In this document: piece by piece, positions 7,192 through 18,403 of the stretch
Layout: every line of letters starts with the position of its first letter
Numbering within the stretch: the first letter of the stretch is position 1
From: Chthoniobacterales bacterium
Lineage (GTDB): Bacteria; Verrucomicrobiota; Verrucomicrobiia; Chthoniobacterales; JACTMZ01
NCBI GenBank assembly: GCA_018402585.1
Contig: JAGYIO010000007.1
Coordinates: forward strand, 1 to 64,000
DNA: 64,000 nucleotides
Reading direction: 5' to 3'
The notes under the pieces: model-generated
What the model was told of the DNA's origin: nothing
What the model saw: the letters and a program-made list of their open reading frames with translations, nothing else
Database searches by the model: none
Position numbers and translations under genes: made by a program

Positions 7192-8490
7192 ATGTCCGTG
7201 GAAAAACTCCGGCAAGCCGACAAGACCCATCTCTGGCATCCCTTCACGCAAATGCGGGACTGGTGCGCGGCCGGGCATGATCCCCTCGTGCTGGTCGAAG
7301 GACGGGGCAGCATGCTGATCGACGCTGCGGGAGACGAGTATCTTGATGGCAACAGTTCGATCTGGACGAACATCCACGGGCACTCGCACCCGCACATTGT
7401 CCGCGCGATCCAAACTCAGGCGGCGAAACTCGCCCACAGTTCTTTTCTCGGCTTGAGCAATGAACCGGCCATCCGGCTGGCCGAAAAGCTGGTTGCCCTC
7501 TTCCCCCCGGAGACCTTGACCCGCGTTTTTTATTCGGATGACGGTTCCACCGCGATCGAGGTGGCGCTCAAGATGGCCCTGCAATTCCATCAGCTGACCG
7601 GCCACCCCGCCCGTTCCCGTTTCGCCGCCTTCGAACACGCTTACCACGGCGACACTTCCGGCGCGGCCAGCCTCGGGGGCATTGCTGCTTTTCAGGACCG
7701 CTTCAGCTCGATCAGTTTTCCCGTGGTGCGGTTGGCCGACTTTGCGGAACTGGAAGCTCTCGACCGACCAACGACCGAATCTTTGGCCGGCCTGGTGATC
7801 GAACCGCTCATGCAGGGCGCCGGCGGGATGCGCACTTGGCCCGAGGGCCTGCTTCGCGACCTGCGGGCCTGGTGCGACCGCCACGGGGTCTTTCTCATCT
7901 TAGACGAGGTCATGACCGGCTTCGGCCGCACGGGCAAAATGTTCGCCTGCCAGCAAGAAGACGTGGTTCCGGATTTCCTCGCCCTGGCCAAGGGACTTTC
8001 GGGAGGCACCGTGCCGCTCGCCGCGACCCTGACCACCGAGCGGGTCTTCGCGGCTTTTCTCGGCGATTACGCCGAAATGAAGACGCTCTTTTACGGGCAC
8101 AGTTATTGCGGGAATCCGCTGGGCTGCGCTGCCGCGCTGGCCAGTCTCGAGGTCTTTGCCGCGGAGAGGACGCTGGAAAATTTGTCCCCGAAAATCGACC
8201 ACCTCCGCGCCCTGCTCGCGGAGTTGGCTCAAGACCGCCACGTCGGAGCGGTCCGGCAATGCGGTTTGATCGCCGGCATTGATCTGGTCCGGGCCGATGG
8301 TTCCCCCTACCCGTGGCAAGAGCAAACGGGCGCGCGCGTTTGTCTTGCCGCCCGCCGCCACGGGCTGCTGACCCGCCCAATCCGCGACACCTTGGTCCTC
8401 ATGCCGCCACTTTGCTTCAGCCATGATGAACTGACCCGCGCGGTCGGCGCATTGCGGGCCGGCCTGCGCGAAGTTTGCGCGGAAAATTGA
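7192..8490 (+). CDS. bioA: Adenosylmethionine-8-amino-7-oxononanoate aminotransferase
   Basis: 432 residues, class III PLP aminotransferase. Converts KAPA to DAPA in biotin synthesis, normally with SAM as amino donor. The start [21 protein letters not shown] matches the BioA opening; later come [46 protein letters not shown] and the PLP-lysine stretch [20 protein letters not shown], plus [16 protein letters not shown]. The SAM-type enzyme is favoured by the LSGGT-LAATLTT wording, although the lysine-using BioK variant cannot be excluded. The ATG at 7192 is chosen because upstream in-frame codons are non-conserved. No other bio genes are nearby. Confidence 0.88.
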   Translation: MSVEKLRQADKTHLWHPFTQMRDWCAAGHDPLVLVEGRGSMLIDAAGDEYLDGNSSIWTNIHGHSHPHIVRAIQTQAAKLAHSSFLGLSNEPAIRLAEKLVALFPPETLTRVFYSDDGSTAIEVALKMALQFHQLTGHPARSRFAAFEHAYHGDTSGAASLGGIAAFQDRFSSISFPVVRLADFAELEALDRPTTESLAGLVIEPLMQGAGGMRTWPEGLLRDLRAWCDRHGVFLILDEVMTGFGRTGKMFACQQEDVVPDFLALAKGLSGGTVPLAATLTTERVFAAFLGDYAEMKTLFYGHSYCGNPLGCAAALASLEVFAAERTLENLSPKIDHLRALLAELAQDRHVGAVRQCGLIAGIDLVRADGSPYPWQEQTGARVCLAARRHGLLTRPIRDTLVLMPPLCFSHDELTRAVGALRAGLREVCAEN

Positions 8491-8551
8491 CACCTCCTCG
8501 CCTGCCCGATACTTCTACCCGTTCTCCCTGATTCATTTTCCATCAAAACTC

Positions 8552-11311
8552 ATGAGCAAAACCTCGAAGAAAAAAAGCGGCAAAAAAAGCAAGACGACCG
8601 CGGGAAGCAAGGGCAAATACGTTTACTATTTTGGTGACGGCAAGGCGGACGGCGACGGCACGATGAAGGCGCTCCTCGGCGGGAAGGGCGCGAACCTCGG
8701 GGAAATGACCCGGATCGGTTTGCCCGTTCCCTGCGGATTCACGATCAGCACCGAGGTCTGCACCTATTATTACGACCATCGGCGCACCTACCCGAAGCAG
8801 CTCGACGGTCAGATCGAGGCCGCGGTGCTCAAAATGGAGAAATCGATGGGTAAAAAATTCGGCAGCGTGGAAAACCCGCTGCTCGTCGCCGTCCGTTCCG
8901 GCGCGCGTGATTCCATGCCCGGCATGATGGACACCATCCTCAACCTCGGTCTCAATGATGCCACGGTCGACGGGTTGGCCCGGCTGACCGGCAACCACCG
9001 CTTTGCCTACGATTGCTACCGCCGTTTCATTCAGATGTATGGCGACGTCGTTCTCGGCGTGCAAAAGCGCCCGGGGGAGGAAGACGACCCGTTCGAGGCG
9101 GTCATCGAGAAACTCAAGGCGGAACTTTTCCCGCAAGACCCCCAGATCAGCGACACCGCGCTCGACGAGCAGGCGCTGAAGGAAATGGTCAAACGCTTCA
9201 AGGCCCTGGTCAAGGAGCGCACCGGCAAAACCTTCCCCAACGACCCACGTCAGCAGTTGATGGGCGCGGTCGGCGCTGTTTTCGGCTCCTGGAATAACGA
9301 ACGCGCCAACGTTTACCGCCGCAAATACAATATCCCGCACGAGTGGGGCACAGCAGTCAACGTGCAGGGTATGGTCTTCGGCAACATGGGCGACTCGAGC
9401 GGCTCTGGCGTGGCCTTCACCCGTGACCCGGCCAGCGGCACAAAGGTCCTTTACGGCGAATTTCTGGTCAACGCCCAAGGCGAAGACGTGGTGGCCGGGG
9501 TGCGCACCCCGGAAGCGGTCATCGGCATGGCGAAGCAATTCCCTCCCGCCTACCGCCAATTGCTCAAGGTGCAAAAGACCCTCGAGAAACATTTCAAGGA
9601 CATGCAGGATTTCGAGTTTACGGTCGAAGACGGCAAGCTTTTCATGTTGCAGACCCGCAACGGGAAGCGTACCGGGTTGGCCGCGGTGAAAATCGCCTGC
9701 GACATGGTGAAAGAAAAACTGATCGACTGGAAAACCGCGGTGCACCGGGTGCCGGCCGAACAGCTCGACCAAGTCCTCGCCCCGATTTTCGACCGTCACG
9801 CGGTCAAAGCGGCCAAAGTGATCGCCAAGGGCCTGCCTGCCGGTCCCGGCGCCGCCTCGGGAAAAATTTACTTCAACGCCGAACGCTGCGTCGAAGCCGC
9901 GGAGCAAGGCGAAAAGGTGCTCCTCGTCCGGCTGGAAACCTCACCGGAGGACCTGCGCGGCATGATCGCAGCTGAGGGCATTCTCACCGCGCGGGGCGGC
10001 GTGAGCTCCCACGCCGCCTTGGTGGCCCGTCAAATGGGCAAGGTCTGCGTCTGCGGGGCCGGAGCCCTGCAGATTGATTACCACGACAAGACGCTGAAAA
10101 TCGGCGAGCAGACTTACCACGAGGGGGATTACCTTTCGATCGATGGCACGGCTGGTGAAGTTTACAACGGGCAGATCAAGACCGCGCCCTCGGAAATCGT
10201 CCAAGTGCTGGTCGAGAAAACCCTCAGCCCGACGAAGAGCGCGATTTACAAGGACTTCGCGCAACTCATGTCCTGGTGCACCAAGGCCACCCGCATGGGG
10301 GTCCGCACCAATGCCGATACGCCGGAGCAGACGGCCAACGCAGTGTCCTTCGGGGCGACCGGTATCGGACTCTGCCGCACGGAGCACATGTTTTTCGAAG
10401 GCGACCGGATTGATGCGGTGCGCGAAATGATCCTCGCGGAGAAAAAGCAAGACCGTCAGGCGGCCCTGGCCAAGCTCCTGCCCTACCAACGCGAGGACTT
10501 CATCGGTATCTTCAAAGCGCTCAAGGGTCTCCCCGCGACCATCCGCTTGCTTGATCCCCCGCTCCACGAATTCCTGCCCCACGACCATGCGCAGCAAAAC
10601 GCGCTGGCCAACAAACTCGGGATCAGTGCCGATCGGATCGGCAAGCGGGTCCACGACCTGCACGAATTCAATCCCATGCTCGGCCACCGCGGTTGCCGCC
10701 TCGGCATCAGCTACCCGGAGATTTCCGAGATGCAGGTCCGCGCCATTTTCGAAGCGGCCGCCGAAGTGCAGAAAAAGGGCATTAAGGTGCGTCCCGAAGT
10801 GATGATCCCCCTCGCCGGGTTCAGCAAAGAACTCAAGCTGCAAACCGAACTGGTCCACCGCGTGGCGGCCGAAGTGGCCAAGGAGAAAAAGGTCAAGTTC
10901 GACTACCTGGTCGGCACGATGATCGAAGTTCCGCGCGCCGCACTGGTCGCGGACGAAATTGCCGAGGACGCCGAGTTCTTCAGCTTCGGGACGAACGATC
11001 TCACCCAGACCACGCTGGCCATGAGTCGCGACGATTCGGGCAGCTTCCTGCCGGTCTACCAAGAGCTGGAAATCGTCAAACAAAACCCCTTTGCCAGCGT
11101 CGACACCGAGGGGGTGGGCAAATTGATGCGCCTCGCGGTCGAACTGGGCCGCAAGACCCGCAAGAAGCTCAAGCTCGGCATTTGCGGTGAGCACGGCGGC
11201 GATCCGGACAGCGTGGGCTTCTGCCACGAGATCGGTCTCGACTACGTCAGCTGCTCTCCCTTCCGCGTGCCGGTTGCACGTCTGGCGGCGGCGCAGGCCG
11301 CCCTCGATTAA
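8552..11311 (+). CDS. ppdK: Pyruvate, phosphate dikinase
   Basis: 919 residues. Interconverts pyruvate + ATP + Pi with PEP + AMP + PPi, allowing PPi-based glycolysis or gluconeogenesis. Nucleotide-binding domain begins at [12 protein letters not shown] and includes [10 protein letters not shown] and [16 protein letters not shown]. The phospho-carrier His is in [16 protein letters not shown] (His487, versus about 455 in the usual enzyme), and the PEP domain has [24 protein letters not shown] and the catalytic Cys in [10 protein letters not shown]. The offset is explained by an extra Lys/Ser-rich N-terminus of about 30 residues. No Shine-Dalgarno is seen. A strong intrinsic terminator follows immediately. 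Confidence 0.97.
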   Translation: MSKTSKKKSGKKSKTTAGSKGKYVYYFGDGKADGDGTMKALLGGKGANLGEMTRIGLPVPCGFTISTEVCTYYYDHRRTYPKQLDGQIEAAVLKMEKSMGKKFGSVENPLLVAVRSGARDSMPGMMDTILNLGLNDATVDGLARLTGNHRFAYDCYRRFIQMYGDVVLGVQKRPGEEDDPFEAVIEKLKAELFPQDPQISDTALDEQALKEMVKRFKALVKERTGKTFPNDPRQQLMGAVGAVFGSWNNERANVYRRKYNIPHEWGTAVNVQGMVFGNMGDSSGSGVAFTRDPASGTKVLYGEFLVNAQGEDVVAGVRTPEAVIGMAKQFPPAYRQLLKVQKTLEKHFKDMQDFEFTVEDGKLFMLQTRNGKRTGLAAVKIACDMVKEKLIDWKTAVHRVPAEQLDQVLAPIFDRHAVKAAKVIAKGLPAGPGAASGKIYFNAERCVEAAEQGEKVLLVRLETSPEDLRGMIAAEGILTARGGVSSHAALVARQMGKVCVCGAGALQIDYHDKTLKIGEQTYHEGDYLSIDGTAGEVYNGQIKTAPSEIVQVLVEKTLSPTKSAIYKDFAQLMSWCTKATRMGVRTNADTPEQTANAVSFGATGIGLCRTEHMFFEGDRIDAVREMILAEKKQDRQAALAKLLPYQREDFIGIFKALKGLPATIRLLDPPLHEFLPHDHAQQNALANKLGISADRIGKRVHDLHEFNPMLGHRGCRLGISYPEISEMQVRAIFEAAAEVQKKGIKVRPEVMIPLAGFSKELKLQTELVHRVAAEVAKEKKVKFDYLVGTMIEVPRAALVADEIAEDAEFFSFGTNDLTQTTLAMSRDDSGSFLPVYQELEIVKQNPFASVDTEGVGKLMRLAVELGRKTRKKLKLGICGEHGGDPDSVGFCHEIGLDYVSCSPFRVPVARLAAAQAALD

Positions 11312-11336
11312 AACCCCGGGTCTTTCCCTCCCGCCG

Positions 11337-11369
11337 TCCCGTCCCGTGCTGTGCGCGGGGCGGGATTTT
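11337..11369 (+). terminator. Rho-independent terminator after ppdK
   Basis: An 11-bp stem, TCCCGTCCCGT (11337-11347) pairing with GCGGGGCGGGA (11355-11365) with two G-U pairs and a 7-nt loop, is followed by TTTTCGTTT. It lies 26 bp after the ppdK stop. Confidence 0.75.
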
Positions 11370-11406
11370 CGTTTGCAGGCCCGGGGAAAGCGCCGATGCT
11401 CTCGGG

Positions 11407-12948
11407 GTGACGCCAGTCCTCCAAGCAGTCCTGCTCTCTGCCGCGCTTGTCCTTCCTGCCGCGGCCCGCGAATTCAGTGTGGTGACCTACAATGTGGAAA
11501 ACCTTTTCGACGCGGATGGGGTGGCGGTTTTTGCTGATTACGAGGACACGGGCGCGGCCGAGGCTTACTCCCCGGCCAAGCTCTTGGTCAAAATCAGGAA
11601 CATCGCCCAAGTCTTGCGCAGCTTCAACCAGGGGGCCGGCCCGGAAATCATCTGCTTCAACGAGTTCGAGATCGATTTCTCCCCGGAGACCACGGCAGAT
11701 GACCACGCCGCTTTCCTTGCTGAATACCAAAATACCACGGTCGACCGCATGCTGACCACGGAACTGAGCGACGCCGTCCGCGGCCTTCCGGTCGAGGCGC
11801 TTTTGCTCAAATACCTCGAGGACAATGGTATGACCGGCTACCAAGTCGCGATCGGGCAAGACCAAGCGAAGCTCGAAGCGCGGGCCGGCCACGACCGCGC
11901 TGTCCGGGTCAAGGCGCACAAAAACGCCCTTTTCAGCAAGTTCCCCATTACGGCGTGGCAAAGCCACCCCACGCCGGATGCGCGCGACATCCTCGAGGCA
12001 ACGATCGATGTCGAGGGTCACCCGCTGATTATCTTGGTCAATCACTGGAAATCCCGGGCCAGTGATGTCAATGCCGAGCAATCCCGCCGCCTCAACGCCA
12101 AGACCTTGCGCCAGCGTCTTGTTGCTCTCCTCGCGGACAACCCCTCGGCCGACATCCTCTTGGCCGGCGACTTCAACAGCCAATACAACCAGCGCAAGGC
12201 ATACCCCCACTTGGGCCAGACAGCGGTGAACGATGTGCTTGGTTCGCAAGGCGATGAGGCCGCCACCGCCGCGGCGACCAATTACTCGCTTTATAATCTC
12301 TGGCACGAATTGCCGCCAGCCGGGCGCTTCTCGGACGAATACAACGGCCATTGGGGGACCCTGATGCAAATGATGGTCACGCCCGGACTTTATGACTCCC
12401 AAGGCGTGCAGTACGTGGATAACTCATTCGAAGTCGTCATCCTTGATGATCTCAACACCGTAGGCCCGTTCAAGCGGCCCCGCCGTTGGACCAACGCCGG
12501 GGCCGGTGGCGGATTCAGCGACCATTTTCCGATCAGCGCCCGCTTCCGCACCGTGGAGGAGGGAAAAGCCAACCAACGTTTCACTCCGGTCCGGCCGGGC
12601 ACCGAGGACTCACCTGCCGGGTTGCTCGAGGTCGAGTACGACAAGCTGAATCCAGCCATGGTCCCGGACTTCACCTCGGCACACGCCGAGCACCCGGAGC
12701 GGATGATGGGAGACATTTTCCGGGCGACCGGGACGATCACCTCCCTCCGTCCGCTGGCCATCGCAGTCGGGGGTGAGGAATACCTGCTGCATTCGAGGGA
12801 CCAGGATCTGCGGCTGGAACTGCGTTCCTACCCTAAAGGCGGACAGTTGGAATTTCTGGGCGAATTCTCCATGCACCGGGGTAAATTCCAGTTCGTGGTC
12901 GACGACCGGAAATGGATCCTCTCTAAACCGGCCCGGCGGAGAGATTAG
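11407..12948 (+). CDS. Exported endonuclease/exonuclease/phosphatase-family protein
   Basis: 513 residues starting with GTG and a signal peptide (MTPVLQAVLLSAALVLPAAA). The EEP fold is seen as FSVVTYNVENLFD (metal-site Asn/Glu), ICFNEFEIDF, ALFSKFPI, VNHWKSR, ILLAGDFNSQYN and the closing SDHFPISARF, so the metal and catalytic His/Asp residues are kept. Residues about 400-513 form an extra C-terminal beta domain (GDIFRATGTITSLRPLAI...). Similar exported proteins are nucleases or phosphodiesterases; the substrate is not predictable. It is convergent with gltA, with 65 bp between the stops. Confidence 0.82.
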   Translation: MTPVLQAVLLSAALVLPAAAREFSVVTYNVENLFDADGVAVFADYEDTGAAEAYSPAKLLVKIRNIAQVLRSFNQGAGPEIICFNEFEIDFSPETTADDHAAFLAEYQNTTVDRMLTTELSDAVRGLPVEALLLKYLEDNGMTGYQVAIGQDQAKLEARAGHDRAVRVKAHKNALFSKFPITAWQSHPTPDARDILEATIDVEGHPLIILVNHWKSRASDVNAEQSRRLNAKTLRQRLVALLADNPSADILLAGDFNSQYNQRKAYPHLGQTAVNDVLGSQGDEAATAAATNYSLYNLWHELPPAGRFSDEYNGHWGTLMQMMVTPGLYDSQGVQYVDNSFEVVILDDLNTVGPFKRPRRWTNAGAGGGFSDHFPISARFRTVEEGKANQRFTPVRPGTEDSPAGLLEVEYDKLNPAMVPDFTSAHAEHPERMMGDIFRATGTITSLRPLAIAVGGEEYLLHSRDQDLRLELRSYPKGGQLEFLGEFSMHRGKFQFVVDDRKWILSKPARRRD

Positions 12949-13013
12949 GCGGGTGATCGTGCAGCGAGCGGTCCTGGAGCAGCTCCGGCGGCCCGTGCCG
13001 CTTGGCGCAACCT

Positions 13014-14321
<1,308 letters not shown>

Positions 14322-14730
14322 AGAAAAGAAAAACCATAACCCGCGTCCGACGAGCGAGGCAAACAAAAGGCCGGAGAAACTTTCCCGGCGCGACGGGTCC
14401 CGTCCAGCGTCGGCACTGACCGGTCGGCCGGATCGGCGCCCTGCTTCCATCGTGACTCTGGCCCGCTCTGGTCGGGGTGAGAAAGCTTGGGGAATAATGG
14501 AACTGGTCCTCCCGCCCTTGACCGTCGACCGGCCGGAAAAAATGGCAGCGTGGGCATGGCGCGTGGAGTCTCCCGGTCCGCCGATCCCCTGCCTCATCTG
14601 CGGTCCCATCGCCTGCGTGCTGGGCGCGTTGCCGTAGAGGTCGAGTTCCAACGCGGTGACGATCGAGCTTCTGCCGAGCCGCCGGACAAGTCCTGACGCT
14701 TACTTTTCGCCAAGGAGCCGGGGGCGGGGC
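14322..14730. other. Intergenic stretch upstream of gltA, no convincing gene
   Basis: About 410 bp between gltA and the M50 protease gene, both on the minus strand. Short open frames exist on both strands but none has recognisable domains, a ribosome site or a consistent start. A possible gltA promoter (TTGCCT, 18 bp, TATGGT) ends about 12 bp before the GTG at 14321. No tRNA or strong hairpin terminator was seen. Confidence 0.5.
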
Positions 14731-15798
14731 TCAGCGCTGGAAGCCAAGCGCCTGGGCCAATTTGCCGCGACCAATCCATCCGACCAATTGGCCGGTTGCA
14801 TTGATTACCGGAAATTCTTCCTGATCCGAGCTGCGGGCAATGGCCGCGGCCCCGCCGAGCGAACAATCGGCCGCCAGCACTGCGCAGTGGCGCCGGATCA
14901 AGGGATCGATCACCGCCGAAGGATCCCAACGCAAAGCATCAGCCAAGGAGGCGGCCGGAACCAGACCAAGGAAATGGAGGGACGGGTCGGTCACGCCGAG
15001 CAAGTCGCGATCCTCCGCCCGGGCCAGGGCTGCCGCCGCGGCCACCTTCATGCCGGGCAGGAGAACCGGCCCCATGGGTTGCATGAGGGCGCCCAGGCCG
15101 GTTTGGTCGGCTTTTTCTTGGTAAGAGGCGAAGGACGCTTCCGCCCTGGCCCCGAAGAAAACGAACACCGCAATGAAAAGGAGAAAAGGGTTTCCCCCGA
15201 ACAACCCCAACAAGGCGAAGAGCACCGCCACGACCTGCCCCACTGCGGCCGCAATGCGCGTGGCCCGGGCATGCTTGAGCCGCATGGCCAAAAGCGCACG
15301 CAACACCCGCCCGCCATCCATGGGAAAAGCCGGGAGCAAATTGAAAGCCACGAGCATGACATTGATGGCCAGAAGCTTGGGGAGCAAATTGCCCCCGCCC
15401 TCCGCGATGGCCCGGAAATCCGCAGGAGCCAAGAACCGTCCGATCACCAGAAAAAGCGCGAAGGCAATGACCACGTTGACCGCCGGACCGGCCAGCGCAA
15501 CGACCAGCTCCTGCCAAGGTTTCTCCGGCATCCGTTCCAAGCGGGCAATCCCGCCAATGGGCAGAAGCGTGATATCCGGCGTGTTGATCCCGTAGGCGCG
15601 GGCGGCCAGCGCGTGGCCGAACTCATGGAGAATGACGCAGAGAAAGAGCAGAATGATGAAGGAGAGGCCGGTAAAGACCGCCACCGCGCCACCCTCCGCG
15701 TAATAGACAAACCCGAACCAGGCGAGGAGGAGGAAAAAGGTCGCGTGGACGCGGAGGTCGATGCCGGCAATCCGCGCGAGGTGGAAGGACCATTTCAC
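14731..15798 (-). CDS. Site-2 protease family (M50) membrane metalloprotease with CBS region
   Basis: 355 residues from a GTG at 15798 that gives KWSFHLARIAGIDLRVHATF, the usual opening of this family; an upstream ATG at 15867 would add 23 residues. Zinc ligands are in ILHEFGHALAARAYG and the third ligand in NLLPAFPMDGGRVLRAL. Several hydrophobic segments cover residues about 20-215. The C-terminal third resembles a pair of CBS modules (DPLIRRHCAVLAADCSL..., EEFPVINATGQLVGWIGR). Family members cleave transmembrane segments of substrates; the CBS part may bind a nucleotide and control activity. The substrate is unknown. It is divergent from the SLC13 transporter. Confidence 0.87.
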   Translation of the reverse strand: MKWSFHLARIAGIDLRVHATFFLLLAWFGFVYYAEGGAVAVFTGLSFIILLFLCVILHEFGHALAARAYGINTPDITLLPIGGIARLERMPEKPWQELVVALAGPAVNVVIAFALFLVIGRFLAPADFRAIAEGGGNLLPKLLAINVMLVAFNLLPAFPMDGGRVLRALLAMRLKHARATRIAAAVGQVVAVLFALLGLFGGNPFLLFIAVFVFFGARAEASFASYQEKADQTGLGALMQPMGPVLLPGMKVAAAAALARAEDRDLLGVTDPSLHFLGLVPAASLADALRWDPSAVIDPLIRRHCAVLAADCSLGGAAAIARSSDQEEFPVINATGQLVGWIGRGKLAQALGFQR

Positions 15799-15895
15799 GG
15801 GGCGGAACCTCCGCCATGATTTGCCCAGCGGCAAGTTGAAACCGCGGGTTTTCGCGCTGGTCACCAAGCGCGCCGCGGGTCATTTTCTGCCGTGC

Positions 15896-17719
15896 ATGAC
15901 TTGGGAAATCGCCACCGTCCTCGCGCTCGTCGCCTTTGCCCTCGTCCAATTTGTGCGCGAGCGCTGGCCGACCGATTTGACCGGTCTGACCATTTTCGCG
16001 GCCCTGCTGCTGCTTTCGCGACTGCCCTTTGAAAATTCCTTCCCCGAGACGGCCAAGTTGCTCGCGGTCTTTGCCAACGCGGCCCCGATCACGGTGGCGG
16101 CCATGTTCATCCTGAGCAACGCCTTGGAGCGGACCGGTGCCCTGACTCGCGCCCTCACCGCGCTGGAAAATGTGGGCCGGCTCGGACCGCGCGGACTGCT
16201 CCTGGTGCTCATGCTGGCCACCGCCGTGGTCTCCGCCTTTATCAACAACACCCCTGTTGTGGTTGTGGGATTGCCCATCGCGATCCACTTGGCCAACCGG
16301 GCGGGAGTATCGGCCTCCATTTTCCTCATTCCGCTTTCCTATGCCGCCATCTTCGGGGGCACTTGCACCCTGGTCGGCACGAGCACAAACATCCTGGCCA
16401 GCGGTTTGGTCGCCGACGCCGGCTTCGAGCCCTTCGGGATGTTTGAGACGGGCATCGTCGGCCTACCCCTGCTCTTTGTCGGCACGGCCTTTGTTGTCTG
16501 GCTCGCCCCCAAACTTTTGCCGCACCGCAAAACCCTGGCCCAGGGTCTGAGCGACGGCGGATTCTCCGAATACGTGGTCGAGGCGACCGTCGCGGCCGGC
16601 TCCGCCGCGGCAGGCAAGAATTTGGTCGAAGCGGGCCTCGGTCCGCGGGCCGGGGTGCGCGTGCTCGAGGTGCTGCGCGACAACGAACCGCTCTTCGAGC
16701 CGCTCGACACCTTGCAACTCAGAACGGGCGACCGTTTGGTCATTGCCGCCGCGCCCGGGGCGGTGGCGGATGTGCTGGCCCGGCAGGACATCAAGCTCGA
16801 CGTCGAACAGACCGAAAGTGGCAAGAAAATGATTTCCCATGAGGCGCATCTGGCCGAGGCGATCGTCGGGCCCCTCTCCGAGTTGGCCGGTCGCAGCTTG
16901 CGCGACCTAAACTTCCGGCAGCGCTTCGGGTTGGTTGTCTTGGCCATCCACCGTCGCGGTACCAATTTGAGCCGCGGCTTCGAAAATGTGGCCTTGCAAC
17001 CCGGCGACACCCTGCTCCTCCTCGGGGAGGAAGCCTCGATCGGCCAACTCAAAGCAACAAACGAACTTTTGCTTCTCGATCGTCCGCGCGCTTCAACCTC
17101 GGCCCAGCGCGCCCGCACCCCTTTGGTGCTGGCCACCATGGCCGCGGTGGTTTTGTTCACCTCCCTCGAAATTGTGCCCATTGCGGTGGCCGCCATTGTG
17201 GGCTGCGTTTTCCTCATGCTCACCGGCACCCTGAAACCGCGCCAGGCTTATGCCTCGGTTGATTGGAGTCTTCTCTTCCTCATCTACAGCACATTGGGGA
17301 TCGGCGTGGCGATGGAAAGTACCGGCACCGCGCAATTCATCGCGGGAAACCTTGCTACTTGGGCCACGGATTTTGTGCCGCACGCCTGGAAAGCGCTTTT
17401 GTTGTTGGCCGTGATCTTTATTCTCACTTCGACCATCACGGAGCTACTTTCGAACAACGCCACCGTGGTGCTCATGATGCCCATCGCGCTCGGCCTCGCC
17501 GCGCAACTCGGTCTCGACCCCCGTCCCTTCGCGATTGCCATCACCATCGCCGCGAGCGCCAGCTTTGCCACGCCGATCGGCTACCAGACCAATACCTACG
17601 TTTACTCGGCCGGAGGCTACCGCTTTGCCGATTTCCTCCGCATCGGGCTCCCGCTCAATATTCTCTACTTTATCGGCGCGATGATCATCATTCCGCTGGT
17701 CTGGCCCCTCCACAAATAA
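15896..17719 (+). CDS. SLC13-type anion transporter with two RCK_C (TrkA-C) domains
   Basis: 607 residues. Two blocks of transmembrane helices (about residues 1-215 and 405-605) flank a cytosolic region with two RCK_C domains (about 225-305 and 315-395). The SLC13 helix-hairpin signatures occur twice, VSAFINNTPVVVVGLP with GTCTLVGTSTNILASG and TELLSNNATVVLMMPIA with ASASFATPIGYQTNTYVYSAGGY, consistent with the inverted-repeat fold. Such proteins move sulfate, thiosulfate or dicarboxylates with Na+; the RCK insertion is typical of the bacterial sulfate/di-anion branch. The ATG at 15896 is preferred over an in-frame start at 15761, which would overlap the divergent protease gene. Confidence 0.88.
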   Translation: MTWEIATVLALVAFALVQFVRERWPTDLTGLTIFAALLLLSRLPFENSFPETAKLLAVFANAAPITVAAMFILSNALERTGALTRALTALENVGRLGPRGLLLVLMLATAVVSAFINNTPVVVVGLPIAIHLANRAGVSASIFLIPLSYAAIFGGTCTLVGTSTNILASGLVADAGFEPFGMFETGIVGLPLLFVGTAFVVWLAPKLLPHRKTLAQGLSDGGFSEYVVEATVAAGSAAAGKNLVEAGLGPRAGVRVLEVLRDNEPLFEPLDTLQLRTGDRLVIAAAPGAVADVLARQDIKLDVEQTESGKKMISHEAHLAEAIVGPLSELAGRSLRDLNFRQRFGLVVLAIHRRGTNLSRGFENVALQPGDTLLLLGEEASIGQLKATNELLLLDRPRASTSAQRARTPLVLATMAAVVLFTSLEIVPIAVAAIVGCVFLMLTGTLKPRQAYASVDWSLLFLIYSTLGIGVAMESTGTAQFIAGNLATWATDFVPHAWKALLLLAVIFILTSTITELLSNNATVVLMMPIALGLAAQLGLDPRPFAIAITIAASASFATPIGYQTNTYVYSAGGYRFADFLRIGLPLNILYFIGAMIIIPLVWPLHK

Positions 17720-17720
17720 A

Positions 17721-17748
17721 AAACCCCGCGGATTTCTCCGCGGGGTTT
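17721..17748. terminator. Bidirectional intrinsic terminator
   Basis: Perfect 12-bp inverted repeat (AAACCCCGCGGA / TCCGCGGGGTTT, 4-nt loop) between the convergent SLC13 and HdeD-like genes. On the minus strand the stem is followed by a clear T-run (TTTTTTATTT counting the stem end), so it best serves the HdeD-like gene; on the plus strand only three T follow. Confidence 0.85.
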
Positions 17749-17771
17749 CCGCTTGAGTGGGCCGCTAGGGC

Positions 17772-18314
17772 TCAGGCCTTTTTCGCCCGGAGCGTCGAGG
17801 ACATCGAGAGGAAGAAGAAACCGGTGAAGATCAGGTTGATCCCGACGAGCAGGCCGAGCAGCCAGGCGGCCGAACCGGGAAATCCGCTGAAAATCATCCA
17901 GGCGAGGATGAAGGAGACAATGCCACTCAAGAGCATGAACCACATGGTGCTGGTGCCGCTGAACTTGAAAGCGGCAATCACTGTGACCACGCCCTGCGCC
18001 GCGAAATAGGCGGCAAGGAGGATAGTCAGGGTGAGGATACCGGCCCCGACTTGGAAGATGAGGAGCAGTCCGGTCACAAGGGTGAGCACCGCCCAAAGAC
18101 CCGAGACCACGCGGGACGCGATGCTGGACTCTTTGCGGCCGAGCGAAGCGGCCAAGGCATAGCCGCCGGCAATGAGGAGGAGGGCGGCGAACAGCTGTTC
18201 GACCACGATGGTGCCGAGGAGCGGAAAGGCAATAGCCAGTGCGCCGAGCACGATGAGCAGGATTCCCTGGAACATGGTCCAGCCGGGTGATTTAGGGTTG
18301 GTTGCGTCAGTCAT
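17772..18314 (-). CDS. HdeD-family (DUF308) membrane protein
   Basis: 180 residues with six predicted transmembrane helices arranged as three similar hairpins (WTMFQGILLIVLGALAIAF, GLWAVLTLVTGLLLIF and similar repeats with the G-I-L-x-G-x3-x pattern). E. coli HdeD contributes to acid resistance at high cell density; in other phyla the role is unproven. No partner genes are adjacent. It ends just before a strong shared terminator. Confidence 0.85.
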   Translation of the reverse strand: MTDATNPKSPGWTMFQGILLIVLGALAIAFPLLGTIVVEQLFAALLLIAGGYALAASLGRKESSIASRVVSGLWAVLTLVTGLLLIFQVGAGILTLTILLAAYFAAQGVVTVIAAFKFSGTSTMWFMLLSGIVSFILAWMIFSGFPGSAAWLLGLLVGINLIFTGFFFLSMSSTLRAKKA

Positions 18315-18403
18315 AAAGGCAACAACCTGTCCGGAGCACGCCGCGGAGGAAAGGGAATTTTCCCGCGACGAGAGCCTCTCGAGTGCTAAGCTCCGACTCT
18401 GCC

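Noticed and set aside
8543..11227. Long minus-strand frames (454 and 428 codons) opposite ppdK
   Set aside because: Shadow frames of a certain PPDK gene; no recognisable domains or start signals.
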